Of a DNA stretch of 64,000 nucleotides, positions 12,101 through 24,000 are shown piece after piece. The stretch comes from Tetmemena sp. SeJ-2015 (taxonomy: Eukaryota > Ciliophora > Spirotrichea > Sporadotrichida > Oxytrichidae), in the NCBI GenBank assembly GCA_027382625.1, contig JAJKFJ010021673.1, positions 1-64,000 on the forward strand, read 5' to 3'. The notes under the pieces were generated by a model, which saw only the letters and a list, made by a program, of their open reading frames with translations, searched no databases and was not told the DNA's origin. Each line of letters starts with the position of its first letter. Position 1 is the stretch's first letter. A program made the translations under genes and the position numbers.

Positions 12101-15100
12101 TCCTTGTTTGAAATTTTTTTTAATCGTAAAAACATTTTAGCTAAATTAAGATTGAACGAAATTTATTACTAATTTGTAGAATATGCTAGAGTTTTAAATG
12201 ATGCTGATATTATTCAAGAGTATTTTAATCAAATGAATTTTTATATATCATCGACATAAAGTTATTATAATGGAACCTATTCTTTTTATTTATTTTGGAT
12301 AAATAGTATTAATCTGAAATTTTAAATTAACCTCTAAACAATTTCTCTTTATTTTTGGGACTTGGTTATATATGCAATGGTTAAGGCGATTTAATTGAAA
12401 TTAATTAAAGTAATCTTTTTCTATCCCCAAAAAATAAATAAAGTTTTTTGCGATTGATGAAGATGCTTATAATTTAGATAAATTAAATCATAAATAGTTT
12501 TTTAAAAACAAAATAATTTAGATCACTTCAGAGAATACTGTCATAATTTATTTTTACTAGGTAGAATTCTACAATCAAAAGTATCATACAATTATAATTA
12601 TAAAGTAAATATTTAGATCCCGGTAATTTAATGCTTAACTGTTTTTAAAAAATATAAAGTACATACAAAATTAATTTCTTAATCTTACTTTACAATAAGG
12701 GATTAAAAATATTTATAATATATAGCCTTTCTGGCAAAATAATTTGCAAATTTAAGTCTAAATTTTTCATTTTGTAATTTAACTGTAATTATTCAATACA
12801 GTTTAGCAAATGGACATTGAAAATTTGAAAATATTTTTATTTTAAGACAGTATACGGAAGATAATATAAAGATAGACTCAAGAATATGCTCCAATAATAG
12901 TATTTCAGAACAAGATGGACTTTTTAATACTATTGATAAAGCCTTACGCTTTGCCCAGATAGTAAAAAATGATATAGATTTATTTGAAATAGTGAATAAT
13001 TATCCTTATCTCTTGGAGGAAATTTAAAATTAAAAATAATACTCTCATTTAAATTCTACTGAGGGATCTATTCTCTATGTAAAGATTACTATCTGCAAAG
13101 ACGATGATTGGCTTAGAAAATTATACAACGTAACTGAAATGTAGGCTGGGAATGATTAGCGCTATCAATGCAAGAAGTTGACTGAAAATTCAATTCCAAA
13201 TGTTGATGTCAAGATTGATTTCTTCTCCGGTCAAAAGTACCTTGATGCGAATGACTTATAAAACACTTAAAGCGTAATTTATTTGACTTTGTGTAACCTT
13301 TTAAGTCCACAAGTGTTTATTTTTTAGTCATATGCATTAATTCTTGCTGAGGAAAAATGAGTATTAATATAGATAGGAATTTAAGAGCATAGAGGTGGCC
13401 ATAGTAAGCTAAAAAAATTCAGAATGATAAATATTCGTTAGAGACAGGTAGGTCAATTTAATTGAGAGTGGTTGCCCACTGAATTAAAGGTATCCCTACA
13501 AACTATATAAACAATGCAAACTTACATAGGATATATATCGTTATTCTTAACTAGTACTATAAGTGCTGGTTTTGAAATCATTTATAATTTAAATTCATAA
13601 TATTTTACTTTACTTTACGTTAGAGACAACATCCCCGAATTAAATGATTAGATGAAAGTGTCTTCTTAGAGATTTGCTTTAATTTAGTGTTTCATCTCTT
13701 TCTTCAATTTAGAGTCAAAGATATTTTCTTGAGGCTTCTCTTTGTGAGTATGGGTCTCTTAGTTTTCGGCTTTCCTTTTTCATCCCTCTTTTAGCATGCT
13801 TTGCAGACTTGTGGAGTCGATATTGCTCTGAAACTCTCCTTTTTTTTTACCTTGGCGGAAATTAAGCTTGACTAGCTAGTGCTTCCAATGTCTTCTCATC
13901 TTCAGCTCCCTACCTAATTATTTCGAGACCAATCCTTGAAGTATAAAGTAGAGATCATAGTTCTTAATTGGGTCGGATGTGACTGAATTAAGTAGGTCCA
14001 ATAAAATGACTACCCCAAATCTCACCAAATTGATGTCAAAAGTGTACACTTTAATGTTGAAATTAACCCAGAGTTTCGAATTGAGAAAATTTCACGTACA
14101 CTCATAATAGTATGGACAATAAACTTTGCTGCATCTCTCAAACAAAATATCTTCTCCGGAGGCCCAGATTTTAAATGCGCCTTGACACGTCTGTACCAAT
14201 GGTTTCCTGTCATCACCTTCAGAGTCTCGAAGCGAGCTTATGGAATGAACATCACTTTCTCACAAGTCCTTACTTTGGCTTATTTGACTCCTTCAGGCTC
14301 CAATTGCTTTTATCATCTCTATTTTTTACTCCTCCCTTTGTCGATGCCTTTCTTCCTCTTTCGACTCCGTCTTGGGGCTCTATATAAATTTCCTTACATT
14401 CTTGAAATTACTTGTCCTTCATGACTTATTCTCTCTTCTACCCACGTCCTCTTCCAACACTTCCAAATCATCATACTCTGCACTTAAGGAACTCTAATCA
14501 TTTTCCTGACCTATATGGGAGTCGACTACTTTCTATGATACCTTTATTTTTATGCTGAGGGTCGTGACCTCATAGTTTGCCTTAGAATGAATCTAGTTGG
14601 GCATGATCATGGTAAAGTTCTTCTATTAATTTGTACGATTTGGGGTAGTACAAAAGCGCAATTTGTCGATATATCTTCCACCAATGTATTTTCAAAGGAC
14701 TCTCTTTCCGTTCCAGTAAAGACAGCGATATCGAGGTAGAAAAAAGCTTGGAGCTAAATCCCAATGACTTTAAAAGATTTTTAACTGGAAGAATTGTCTC
14801 TTACTCCATGTACTATGTCTACCCTCCTGAGATTCTCAACCTCATCCTGTTTCAGATATTCTTATGTATCAGCCTAGAAAGTCTTAGCGTATCCTTCCCC
14901 TCATCTGGTATTTAACTGTTGCCATATGTAGAATGTAGCAGTAGCTCGTCAATGTAAAAAGCAGCAGCAAACGCTCTGTAGAGAAGTGGTTTGACTTTTA
15001 TCATCTTAAAAGCGATGTACCAGTTTAACAGCCTTTCCTCATTCAAATTCTCGAATTCCTCTGGCCTTCCGCTAGCGATCAGAAGGACGTTCTGCCGCTT

Positions 15101-18100
15101 ACAGAATATTTTCTTTTCTTAATGAAGTCACTAGAGTGTTTGTAGTGACCTCATAATTGTGATCGTGAAAAGAATGAGCTATAAATTGAGCACTCTTCAA
15201 TGCCTGCTTCATCTTCTTAGCGTATCTTTAATTGTATTAAGAATAATAAATTGGAGTCTAGCCTTCTCAATTTCTTATCCGTTTATTTTAGCTTTCTACG
15301 ACTACATCTAAACTGTTACATTCCTATTTATATCATTAATACACTATCAAGAGAACTCAAGTTGAACTCCATGATTCTATAATCGATTCATATACTTCAT
15401 TTAAAGCCAATAATTATTAAAGGTTTATTTAATTATATTTTTATAAATGCAAAATTTTTATTTTAAACTATATTTTATTTCTAATTTATCGTACATATTA
15501 AAATCGCTAATAATTATGATATTCAAAATGGAGCGTATTATGACTTTGATAAAACTGACTTAAATTAAAATCTAAATTAAAAGTATTTTTAGCTTCTTCT
15601 CAAATAGTGCTAATTTGACAAGTCAAGAAATTAAATATGTTTTTATCATTAAATTAAAATTGAGATTGAGATCTTTGTAACTCCAGAAACAGTAAGGACT
15701 GTAAGGACTGTGGCTACGATTTTAGATGCTATAACTGACACGGGAGGATTCAAGAGCATATTATAATTATATTACTATTTATTATTTATTAAGAAAGACA
15801 ATCATATTCGAGAATTCTAAACAAAGCGATTTCAATTCTGATATGGGACTCATATTTGACATATAAAACACCTAAATTCTTAATTCCCTTATTTTTAATT
15901 ACTTTATTTATTTTATTGTTCGCAGTTATGAGTTATCTAATAGGATCCATATAAAAGCAAATGTTTTACGCTAACCTCATTTCTAAACTTTTCTATTAGA
16001 AAGTTAAGCAAACGAAAAAAGTTACTAAGATTCGAAATAAACCTGACTTTGATTTTAAAATGCAAAATATTAGTCAATAGTTAGATGGAGAAATTAACTC
16101 TTTATATTTTTCGTTTTAAAAAAGAACTTATTTTATTCTTTCACTAACAAAACTTAAACTAATTTTGCAATTCCAAACACGAAATAAAGTGACCAATCCA
16201 TTGATTATGTTTATTCTCATTTTATTTTTATATTTAATTTTGATTTTCTCAGCTTTTGACTTATTTGGAGTAACTGAAACGGCCTGATCTTAGCTTGTTG
16301 AAATAGATTAAAGAGAAATTCTAAAGGCTCTTTTTCTGTCTTCTTGCCAGAAATAAAGATATATGTTAAAATCTTTGGATATTATAAGAAATTAAGAAAT
16401 GTTTCAATCAGGTGTGGCACGCTCAAAAGCAAAAATAATCTGTTTAAATCTTTTGTAAGATAAATTTAATTATAGCTAATAAAGTACAATTTTAAATTAA
16501 ATTAAGAGTGTCCCTAAATTTTCATTATAAATAAGATTTCAAAAATTATAAAATTTATTTTTTTAGATTAAATGAATTATTTGTGCATGCTAATTTTTAT
16601 TCTTTGTTTCAATAAATTAATAAAGTGCTTATTATAAAAAGAATACTCAAAATAAAATTCAATTTATTATTAAAAATGCTGAATGAATAATAAATAAAAT
16701 TTAAAAAGTAAAACTCAAACTATAAATCACATTCATTTTTGTTAAAGCATAGATTTATTTATAAAGCAAATTTTGAGATAATGAAGATTATAAAAGCGAC
16801 TTAAATCACTAGAACGTTGAGCGCAGTGATGTTAGGAAAATACAAGTCGAGATTGATTCCCTTCACAAGGGAAAACATTTTATAAAGCGAGAAAGAAATC
16901 ATTTTTAATTATAATAACTTAATTAAATAGTCAGCAATAACTTAACAATGCATTCACTAGAAGTCTTCAAGATAATTAAATCATGTTTTACTTTCATTTA
17001 AGTTATAATAGTGAAAAATTGACTTCATCTTCTTTAAAGGAAGTGCTAGATAAAATCAAGTAGAGCAAAACAGACAGAAGAATCTTGAAATTATTAAAAA
17101 ATATATAATTATTTGAGCTATAAAGTTTTACATCGATCTTCTTCTTTATATGAAGAAGGAGGGAGGGACGAGAAAGTGCACCTCATCCTCTTTTTTTCAA
17201 AAATGCTAAAAAAGCACATTCTGGGCTTCGGAAAGTAGGTTAAGAAAGATTTTTAATCAAATTCACTTATAAAAATTTGGTTTAAAAATAATGTAGGGCT
17301 GATATACGTCTTAAATGAAATTGGCTCTTCATTATTTACAAGTATTGCATTTATTTGTCGTCCTTCTTCCTTATTATACTCTATTTATTAAGAAGAAGCA
17401 AAATATCTAAGCTCATAGTCTGAAATAATTTATCTCTATCAGTGTTTGAACTCTAATTCTGATTTGAACTCAAAATTAAGGGCTATGTAATATTTTTTAA
17501 TAAAAAATCACAATTGTATTGATTACTTTTTGAAAATTAGTCAATTAATTGCTTTACTTATGCCTGCTATCTGTGTTTATATAATACAAAGACTAATTCT
17601 TTTGAAGTACTGAATAACAGATTTGGTCAAATATGACTTAATTTTTTAAAGAAGTAAAACAAAAAAAAAACCATGATAAAATTCATCAAATAAGTATTAA
17701 TAAATTAAAAATAGATTATTTTCGAAAAAAAAATGAAATCATAAATTTTGACCTCAAGAAAATTTTTAAGGCCAAAATCTTTTAATTTTTGGTCATTTTT
17801 GGCCATTTTTGGTTTAATAGTCGATTTATGAGCAATTTACCAAAAAAAGGGGGAGAGGGGCATTTCCGTCCTCCCCCCAAAGAAATAAATAGGAATAATC
17901 ATAATTTAAAAAATATATGTTTTATATTTCAAAATGGTCTACATTATTTATGAATTTTTTAAGTCCTTTAATAATATAAATCTTGCAATTGGTTCTTCCT
18001 AATAAATTGCTGAATTTATTGATAAATTATAATTAAATTAAATAATTTAAATTTCCACAATCGAAATGAGTTTTAATTTTATTATATTTATTACTTATTC

Positions 18101-18303
18101 ATTTTATTTCAAAGCTTATCAATATAACTCTGATTTAACATCCATTGCTTAAAGGTATATGCATAATTAATTCTAATGCATAAATATACAAAGAGATCAA
18201 AAGAACTAAGACCATTAACCAAACAACAACATTTAAACCAAAATTAAAAAAATAAAGAGCAAGTCAATAAATCCGTCTAGCTTAACTGTACAAGGCACAG
18301 TGA
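9178..18303 (+). CDS. P3: full-length paralog of the two-TM membrane-protein family (germline, about 18 coding segments)
   Basis: ATG at 9178 starts M-L-L-Y-P-K-Q. Segments join through direct repeats: 9178-9253, 10288-10377 (A-F-G-H-P, GG, start of TM1), 11401-11557 (TM1, N-V-T-N-S), 12443-12479, 12513-12538, 12555-about 12597, about 12845-13370 (Cys domain), 15330-15385, 15502-15569, 15648-about 15757 (TM2), then about 15898-16080, 16130-16440, 16745-16890, 17025-17095, 17980-18100 and 18165-18303, TGA at 18301-18303. Pointers read: GATG, ATCAA, GTT, ATAATTTAGAT, TAC, AGTC, ATAT, AATCG, ATTAAA. The joined protein has two TM segments with an N-glycosylated Cys ectodomain between, and a cytosolic tail rich in Lys and Gln. 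No enzymatic motif; role unknown. Later tail junctions were located by similarity, not base by base. Confidence 0.75.
9254..10291. other. IES between the N-terminal and signature segments of P3 (pointer GATG)
   Basis: GATG at 9250-9253 and 10288-10291. Removing 1038 bp gives N-L-D-A-F-G-H-P, matching S-L-D-K-F-G-H-P in P4/P5 after their own IES is removed. No gene inside. Confidence 0.8.
10378..11405. other. IES-1 of P3 within TM1 (pointer ATCAA)
   Basis: ATCAA at 10373-10377 and 11401-11405, 1028 bp removed. The junction becomes L-V-Y-Q-M-S-L-L-A-Y-F. A G-run of nine bases and a GGCCTTT patch lie at about 10510-10640. No ORF of note. Confidence 0.85.
12480..12523. other. 44 bp IES-3 of P3 (pointer ATAATTTAGAT)
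   Basis: The 11 bp repeat ATAATTTAGAT occurs at 12469-12479 and 12513-12523. Excision leaves A-Y-N-L-D-H-F-R-E-Y, like A-Y-N-V-D-H-F-R in P4/P5. Since 44 is not a multiple of three, retention would shift the frame. The edges are not GT-AG. Confidence 0.85.
12539..12557. other. 19 bp IES of P3 (pointer TAC)
   Basis: TAC at 12536-12538 and 12555-12557. Removing 19 bp restores E-Y-Q-V-E-F-Y-N, which P4 and P5 also give after removal of 27 and 29 bp with the same TAC pointer. It is too short and lacks splice signals for an intron. Confidence 0.75.
14022..14216 (-). pseudogene. Decayed ORF of the 1.96 kb element, second part
   Basis: A minus-strand frame encodes W-Y-R-R-V-K-A-H-L-K-S-G-P-P-E-K and C-L-R-D-A-A-K-F-I-V-H-T, ending at TGA. 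The adjacent frame continues coding-like (V-I-L-L-D-L-L-N-S-V-T-S-D-P) to about 13797. Not recognised. Confidence 0.35.
15043..15212 (-). pseudogene. Decayed ORF of the 1.96 kb element, first part
   Basis: Opens with M-K-Q-A-L-K-S-A-Q-F-I-A-H-S-F and continues through S-L-R-K-E-N-I-L-Q-A-A-E to a TGA. A second frame then takes over (R-P-E-E-F-E-N-L, Y-R-A-F-A-A-A-F-Y-I-D-E-L), and a third from about 14865. The pattern suggests one gene broken by two indels. Not recognised. Confidence 0.4.
15386..15506. other. 121 bp IES of P3 (pointer AATCG)
   Basis: AATCG at 15381-15385 and 15502-15506. Excision gives S-I-I-A-N-N-Y-D-I-Q-N-G. P8 has the same peptide (S-I-I-A-N-N-Y-D-I-K-N-G) uninterrupted at about 55850-55895, which independently proves the junction. 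Confidence 0.9.
17157..17885. mobile_element. Inverted-repeat element, family X copy 1 (in a P3 tail IES)
   Basis: The left end (GGGAGGGACGAGAAAGTGCA, then CAAAAATGCTAAAAAA) and the inverted right end (GGGGAGGACGGAAATGCCCC, then GGCCAAAATC and TGACCTCAAG read inverted) belong to the same family as 54541-55366 in P8. The unit is about 730 bp and has no ORF with recognisable content. It lies between the K-L-L-K and L-V-L-P-N-K segments. Confidence 0.6.
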
Positions 18304-18644
18304 ACATCATTTCAACGCATTTTAATAGATATATTAAACATTTTTTTAAAAAATAATTAATTCTTGATTTACCAGAAACAGCAATATTGTTTGCTGATAT
18401 TAAATTAAAAACATGCACTTAAAATTGATGAGTAGATGAATAATTTCTTTTTTTTAATGCCATTTAATGTTTTATAAATTATATTTATTATATAAATTTA
18501 AAGACCCTTTAAATCTTATTCTATTTCAACTAGCCAAAAATCAAGAGACTATTTTTGTAAAAATTAAAAACCTTAAAAATTTTATTTTAAGCTTTCTAAA
18601 AATAATATATATTTTTAAATTAGAAAGTTAAAATCTAGGGCACG
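18304..18644. other. Spacer after P3
   Basis: AT-rich and paralogous to 30676-31003 after P4. No gene. Confidence 0.5.
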
Positions 18645-19411
18645 AGACGTGGCATCAAAGTGGGCTGGTCAAAGGGTTGGGAAATCAGCCGGCCATTACT
18701 CAATATCTCTTCGAGTTGCGTTACCACTAGAGGCGATCTAATTTATTAATCCGTCGGTGAATAGTGTCGAGTATTTAATTGAAGGATGCATGGGTTATGA
18801 TGAACCCTGAAGCTATGCGAGAAGAACATTACTCCCCAAGTTGAATCTCATGTCTTAAGATTAATGATCCCATCTCTTTGATGGTAGGGAACACAAGTAG
18901 TAATCAGGAAGGAGAAGTAAGGGTATGTTGCTTGCTACTGATTTGGTATCTCTTGAGGAGAGAGTTTTTCAGGCTACACCACAGGCATTATTCTTCATTT
19001 TGACAATTGAAGGTGTCACCTAACACCGTTGAGTATTCTTGACTTACCAGAAGCCCTAGGTCATTTTTTTCGCCTCTAAGATTGACCAGCAACAATAAAG
19101 ATTTTTTGGCTAAGCGTTGTCCATTCAGAATCAAGGAGCTTAGAGAGACATCTAGCGGGGATCTCGTTTGTTCAGGGTCTACTGAATTCCTCCGTCATAA
19201 TGAGCTGACCCTTGTCTTGAGAGGTGGTTATTCTAGTTACGCTTGTGCTCTTTAAATACCCTTACGGGGTTACTCCTTAACTTGGTTTAAATTCTTAAGG
19301 TCTTAGCTGGCTTAAGAGTGGCAATCTTACTCAAGCTCAAACAAAGACAACAGCATAGAACAAGTTCAAATATAAATGAGCAGCCCCAAGAAGCAGAGGA
19401 ATCTACAAATA
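18645..19411. repeat. GC-richer block shared with 31004-31780 (possible long member of the SINE-like family)
   Basis: Starts GAGACGTGGCATCAAAGTGG and is roughly 90% alike by eye to 31004-31780. Its start (ACGTGGCA) and the stretch near 19255 (AAATACCCTTACGGGGTTAC) match the two ends of the short SINE-like units at 20933 and 36021. It may therefore be the parent element or a longer relative. Base composition is clearly less AT-rich than the neighbours. Frames are open for 60-75 codons but none is recognisable. Confidence 0.5.
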
Positions 19412-20393
19412 TTAAAGATTTATTTTTTGTTATTGAGTAAATTTACAGAAAGAATCAAAATACTTGATATATTCGCGCTCTTCTTGCCTTATCATCGTTG
19501 CTCAGTGTGCTTCATTGGCCTCACTATCCTCTGGTTTTCCAAAGATTGGTACTTTATTCAGCAGGTTCCCCTCTCGAGTATTGGTTCCTGTAGTTTCATC
19601 TTTCAGAGATATCCAAGTTCTACTTTTGGAGATTGTAGCTGCTTCTCTTTTGAGCGTTTTGATGCCATTTTCAGTTTGTTTTATTGGAAGAACTGCATTC
19701 TTGTCTTGAAACTTCACCTGAAATGAAACTTTCATCTAAACTGAGTATAAGTGTTCACTCCATTAATACTAGCTGGAATTATAATAGAAATAGAACCCTT
19801 TATTCACTAATCACTTTAGCCTAATAAATTAATTTAGACATATTAAAAGTTAATCTCTTTTAATGCAAAAATTCTTAAAGTTCTTAAGACCTAATTTATC
19901 TTTAATAAATTATACTTATTAAGTTCTTAATTCATCTCATACTATTCTTAATTCAAGTTTGCCTGTTCTTAATTAATTTATTAGGCTAAAGTGATTAGTG
20001 AATAAAGGGTTCTATTTCTATTATAATTCCAGCTAGTATTAATGGAGTGAACACTTATACTCAGTTTAGATGAAAGTTTCATTTCAGGTGAAGTTTCAAG
20101 ACAAGAATGCAGTTCTTCCAATAAAACAAACTGAAAATGGCATCAAAACGCTCAAAAGAGAAGCAGCTACAATCTCCAAAAGTAGAACTTGGATATCTCT
20201 GAAAGATGAAACTACAGGAACCAATACTCGAGAGGGGAACCTGCTGAATAAAGTACCAATCTTTGGAAAACCAGAGGATAGTGAGGCCAATGAAGCACAC
20301 TGAGCAACGATGATAAGGCAAGAAGAGCGCGAATATATCAAGTATTTTGATTCTTTCTGTAAATTTACTTAATTACAAAAAATACATCTTTAA
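19412..20393. mobile_element. 982 bp foldback element with near-identical 424 bp arms
   Basis: 19412-19835 and 19970-20393 are inverted copies, apparently identical over most of their length, separated by about 134 bp. The outermost bases are TTAAAGAT...ATCTTTAA. The corresponding position after P4 (about 31778, ATCTACAAATAGTAACTC) lacks it, giving an empty site. Each arm contains the same 77-codon ORF (20070-20303 on plus, 19502-19735 on minus; M-K-V-S-F-Q-V-K-F-Q). It looks like a recent foldback insertion or an inverted duplication. Transposition genes are not seen. Confidence 0.8.
20070..20303 (+). CDS. 77-codon ORF in the foldback arm (hypothetical)
   Basis: M-K-V-S-F-Q-V-K-F-Q-D-K-N-A-V-L to E-A-N-E-A-H, ending in TGA. 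The identical ORF is on the minus strand at 19502-19735. Composition is hydrophilic and protein-like, with no TAA/TAG Gln codons, but no family is recognised. It may be part of a captured gene fragment. Identity of the arms means conservation of the two copies is not evidence for selection. Confidence 0.25.
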   Translation: MKVSFQVKFQDKNAVLPIKQTENGIKTLKREAATISKSRTWISLKDETTGTNTREGNLLNKVPIFGKPEDSEANEAH

Positions 20394-20932
20394 CTCAACA
20401 AACTCAAAGCCAAGAAAGATTGAGTGGAGGAATTACTTGAATCAACACCTTGCTCTTAATTTATTATAACTACTTTAAGCTTTTTTGTTAATATTTTGGA
20501 TTAGTTTTATTAAGAGATAAATTTATCTCATTTTAATTTAGAGCTCATCTGCATTAAAAATTTTTATAAATAAAAGATTTCAATATAGATGAAAAGCTAA
20601 ACTCATCTTTTAATTTTATTCTATTTTAAAACTTTAGCTTTATGACAATTTAATTTAATTATCCATTATGACTAAATAACCTTTATTATCATTTATATTT
20701 TACTGAATTTTTATTATTTTATAGCTTTGTAGCTGAGATATAAATAAATTTGACTTACAAATATTTTATGATAATTATATGACTTTATTTACCATATAAT
20801 TCTCAAATAAATGTTCAATCAAAGAAAGAATACTTAATAATTTTAATTTTAAATTGTAAAAAATTTTAGTGAACAAAATAATTTAAATTAAGAAGAAGAT
20901 ATTAATTATATAATTCATAATTTATTTAGTCA
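20394..20932. other. Spacer before P4
   Basis: AT-rich and paralogous to 31785-32280 before P5. No gene. Confidence 0.5.
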
Positions 20933-21050
20933 TGGGTTGACACGTGGCATCGAGTACAGGTCACACTTGTTATGATCTTGTTTTAGTCGGGATATAAAAG
21001 TCTATTATATATATATACCCTAGCGGGGTGTTTAATTCTGCTAATAATCT
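20933..21050 (+). mobile_element. Short SINE-like unit, copy 1
   Basis: Begins TGGGTTGACACGTGGCATCG and ends ACCCTAGCGGGGTGTTTAAT followed by TCTGCTAATAA. Matches, in opposite orientation, the unit at 36021-36133 and part of 41884-41965. The TGGCAyvAvvTG-like start recalls a pol III A box, hinting at tRNA ancestry. It is absent at the equivalent position before P5. Confidence 0.5.
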
Positions 21051-21088
21051 AATCTAATAAATTTATTTGCAGAAGTTATAAAACAGTC

Positions 21089-24000
21089 ATGCTATTTAGG
21101 CCTGAGTAACTAAAAGCTTAAAAGAAAAAATAAAGTGGTCTCTCTAAAAAAATAAGAAGCTTAGATACAAATAAAATTATTTTAGTATATTCGTAACTAT
21201 CATTTCAAAAAAAAAATAGGAATTTAATGTGATGATTCCCTATTCATTCTTTGGGAATAACTCACAGTACTTTATTTAGTTATAATTTCAAAGGATTATT
21301 TAAAATTTATCTATATTTTATAAAATTTTAGATATTTAATAGATAAGTTTGGACACCCTATTTCATTGATGTATAAGGGGTCACAGACTTATTAAACTGC
21401 TTTTGGTGGAATTTGCACTTTGTTATATCAAAATTATTTATAAATTATTTAAAAGAATTAAAATATCAACTTATTAAAAATAATTAAACTTCTATCATGA
21501 TAGATATAAGTTAAATTTATAATGCTTTAGTAAAAGTCAAATTCAAACTTTCACTATAGCTGTTATGCTATTATAAGCAAATAACTTCGTTATTAAGTTT
21601 TAAAAAAGATATATACATTAATTTTATTTATCTACTTTACTAAATTTAAACCTATATTAATTATTATTATCAAATGGGGTTGCTAGCCTACTTCTTAGTC
21701 TAAATTTCCACAATTATACAGAGACAAACAGTGAATGTAACTAACTCGATATCGTACATCGATATGACAGACAAGTCCAACTATATAAACATCAATAAAG
21801 ACAACTTCAATCTTGCCATGGGGTTTAGAAATTACAAAATAAAGGAAGGACAGACGGAATAGCAACCCAAAATTTATTATATATGTCAAATATCCTTCTT
21901 ATTTTAAACATGTGAGAGTAATTCAAAGGGTTCAGATTTATTTAAATTTGAATAACCAAATTAGTAAGTTAAAATTATAATCCAGCATGCATAGAGCATT
22001 TTAGAACTAAGGAATGAAAAATTTACCGTCCATTATTTTGCTGCTAGTTAGAAGGGATTCCTCTAAACCCTGTAAAGTTTAGTAAACCACGGCAAGACTT
22101 GCGAATATGTGGGAGAGGGAAGCTGGAAAATTAAAACCCCAAAACCCCATAATATGATAAGAAAGTGAAAATAAGTTGTGTATAATTAATTTCTTTATTA
22201 ATACTTATAATCATGCTAAATTTTAACCCTAAACAGGCAATCTAAAGTCTTCTAGGAAGGTGACCTTGACGTCTGTCTCATATTCTCTGAATTTTATACC
22301 TTTAAGTGCTTCCTCTATCTCAGATAACTGAGTGTTAGGTTTCATAGGTTGCTTGATTATTACTTTGTTTACTAACTTTTTCAAGGTTCTGATACTTGTC
22401 TATCTTACAATGTCTTGTTGCGAATTATATTGCATCTCTTCACTTTCACACTAGTAGTATTCTCTGGTTTCATATCGCATTTAAGTATGATTGCAACTAT
22501 AGACCAAATGTCCCACTGCACTGAACCGTGAGCCAAGTCTGTCTCTATGGGAAGTAGCCTGCAGTTCTTGCACCGATGCTTCCTCAATGTTTCTCTTCTT
22601 ACAACTCTGTTGAAGTCTATGACAGTTGCTCTGACTGGTTCAAAGTTTATCATGATGTTCTCTGCTTGAGATCTCTGTGCACAATCCCAACTCAGCAACT
22701 CCATCACTCCTCTAACGAGGTCAGTGAGAATAGCAGTAAGCTAGTACTTGTTGCGCCTCGTGCTGAGAAATTCTCTTAGTGTGATCTCCCATTTAGGAAG
22801 GCGAATGGCGATGTAATCATGATCGATAAGAACACCAGCAAAATGAAGAACGTACTTCAAAGTTTTTGTCCTCGCTTCTCTCAACACTGTCAGCTCGTTC
22901 GCGAACTCAAGACCTCTCTCTTCCTTCTTTACAAGGTATTCGTAAGGGAAGATCTTGTAAGCATACTCTTCTTGTATGATGGTGTCTCTTCGCTTCGCAT
23001 CAGCAAGGTGGAGGTAATTTTGAACACACTCCTCCAAAGTTACAACTCTCAAGCATGGAGTCTTGCTTTGAGCTAGCTGAAACTTTACTGACACCATACA
23101 CTAAGGCTTCTGATTCATGAACTCAATCTTCCATCTTCTCTCCTCTTGCTTCCTCTTTAGTTGAACCTTGTCAAGGTATCGTGCTTGCCTCTTAGCTGGC
23201 ACCATCTTAAAGTTCTTTATCCTCAATTACGAACTCAGCCATGTGCTTCTTCTCCATGTGTTTCTTGAGGAAAGCAGAGTGAGAGAATGTCTGCTCACAA
23301 GTTGAACAAGGATAGAGACCGTCCACTTTCTAATGCTTCATATAGATCTTAGGTTTGTCTGAGTGGACTTCCTTAATATGAACAAGAAAGAACTCTCAAA
23401 CAAGTTGCCAGAACGAAGGTTCTTCTTTGGCGTCCTTGTTACTGTACGTGCAGAGTACCTCAAAGAGATCATTGAAAGATGCACACAGGAAGAGATTCTA
23501 GTAGAGGAGAACGACCCAAAGAAGCAAGGAATAGTTATCAGCGACGAATGTTTGAGCAGCTTCAGAAGTATCCTACTTCTCTAGTAAGTTTTAGAGTATT
23601 ACTGTGTAGAGAAACTTGGCACTGGTATCTACTTAATGAAAGAGAGAGCAAAGGTATTCAGAGCACGGAAGCAAAATACAAGCATCGAGGTGAGCAAGCG
23701 TCATCACTATACAAACTTAGGGACGACGAGATGCACATAGATGGGGAGCAGGTTCGAAGATGAGGAAGCTAGGTCCATCTAGGCCAACAGAAGAGAGAAA
23801 GGAACCTCTTAAGAATCCTCTTCTTCCAGATAAGCAAAAGTGACTTAAGTCATTAAGTTAAGCTAAATACTTTCCTAAATATTCACTCTACCTTATCTCG
23901 CACATAACTTTGTCTTCTCTTCTTCTCACTCTCTTACAACTACTCACTATTAAATCCTCTGTATCGATAGCTTAATCATGCATCAAGTGATAAGAGCAGC

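Larger units (their letters stand above)
13371..15333 (-). mobile_element. 1.96 kb unclassified element filling an IES of P3
   Basis: ATAT at both edges (13367-13370 and 15330-15333) and inverted ends: ATAGATAGGAATTTAA at the left, and the complement of TTACATTCCTATTTATAT at the right. Removal restores N-E-Y-Q-Y-H-Q-Y-T-I-K-R-T. The interior is GC-richer than the flanks. On the minus strand, coding-like frames follow each other with shifts: 15212-15043 (M-K-Q-A-L-K-S-A-Q-F-I), about 15100-14860, about 14865-14607 (F-Y-L-D-I-A-V-F-T-G), 14216-14022 and on to about 13797. This looks like one or two decayed genes. I see no clear DDE, integrase or reverse-transcriptase motif, so the class is unknown. 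Confidence 0.7.

Noticed and set aside
9178..18303. Scrambled gene order, as known in Oxytricha
   Set aside because: All recognised coding segments follow protein order on the same strand in every locus, so the genes are interrupted but not scrambled. Missing segments of P1 and P2 could still be elsewhere.
19376..19726. 116-codon plus-strand ORF in the foldback region
   Set aside because: It is the antisense of the 77-codon ORF plus flank and begins in the spacer outside the element; an inverted-repeat shadow.
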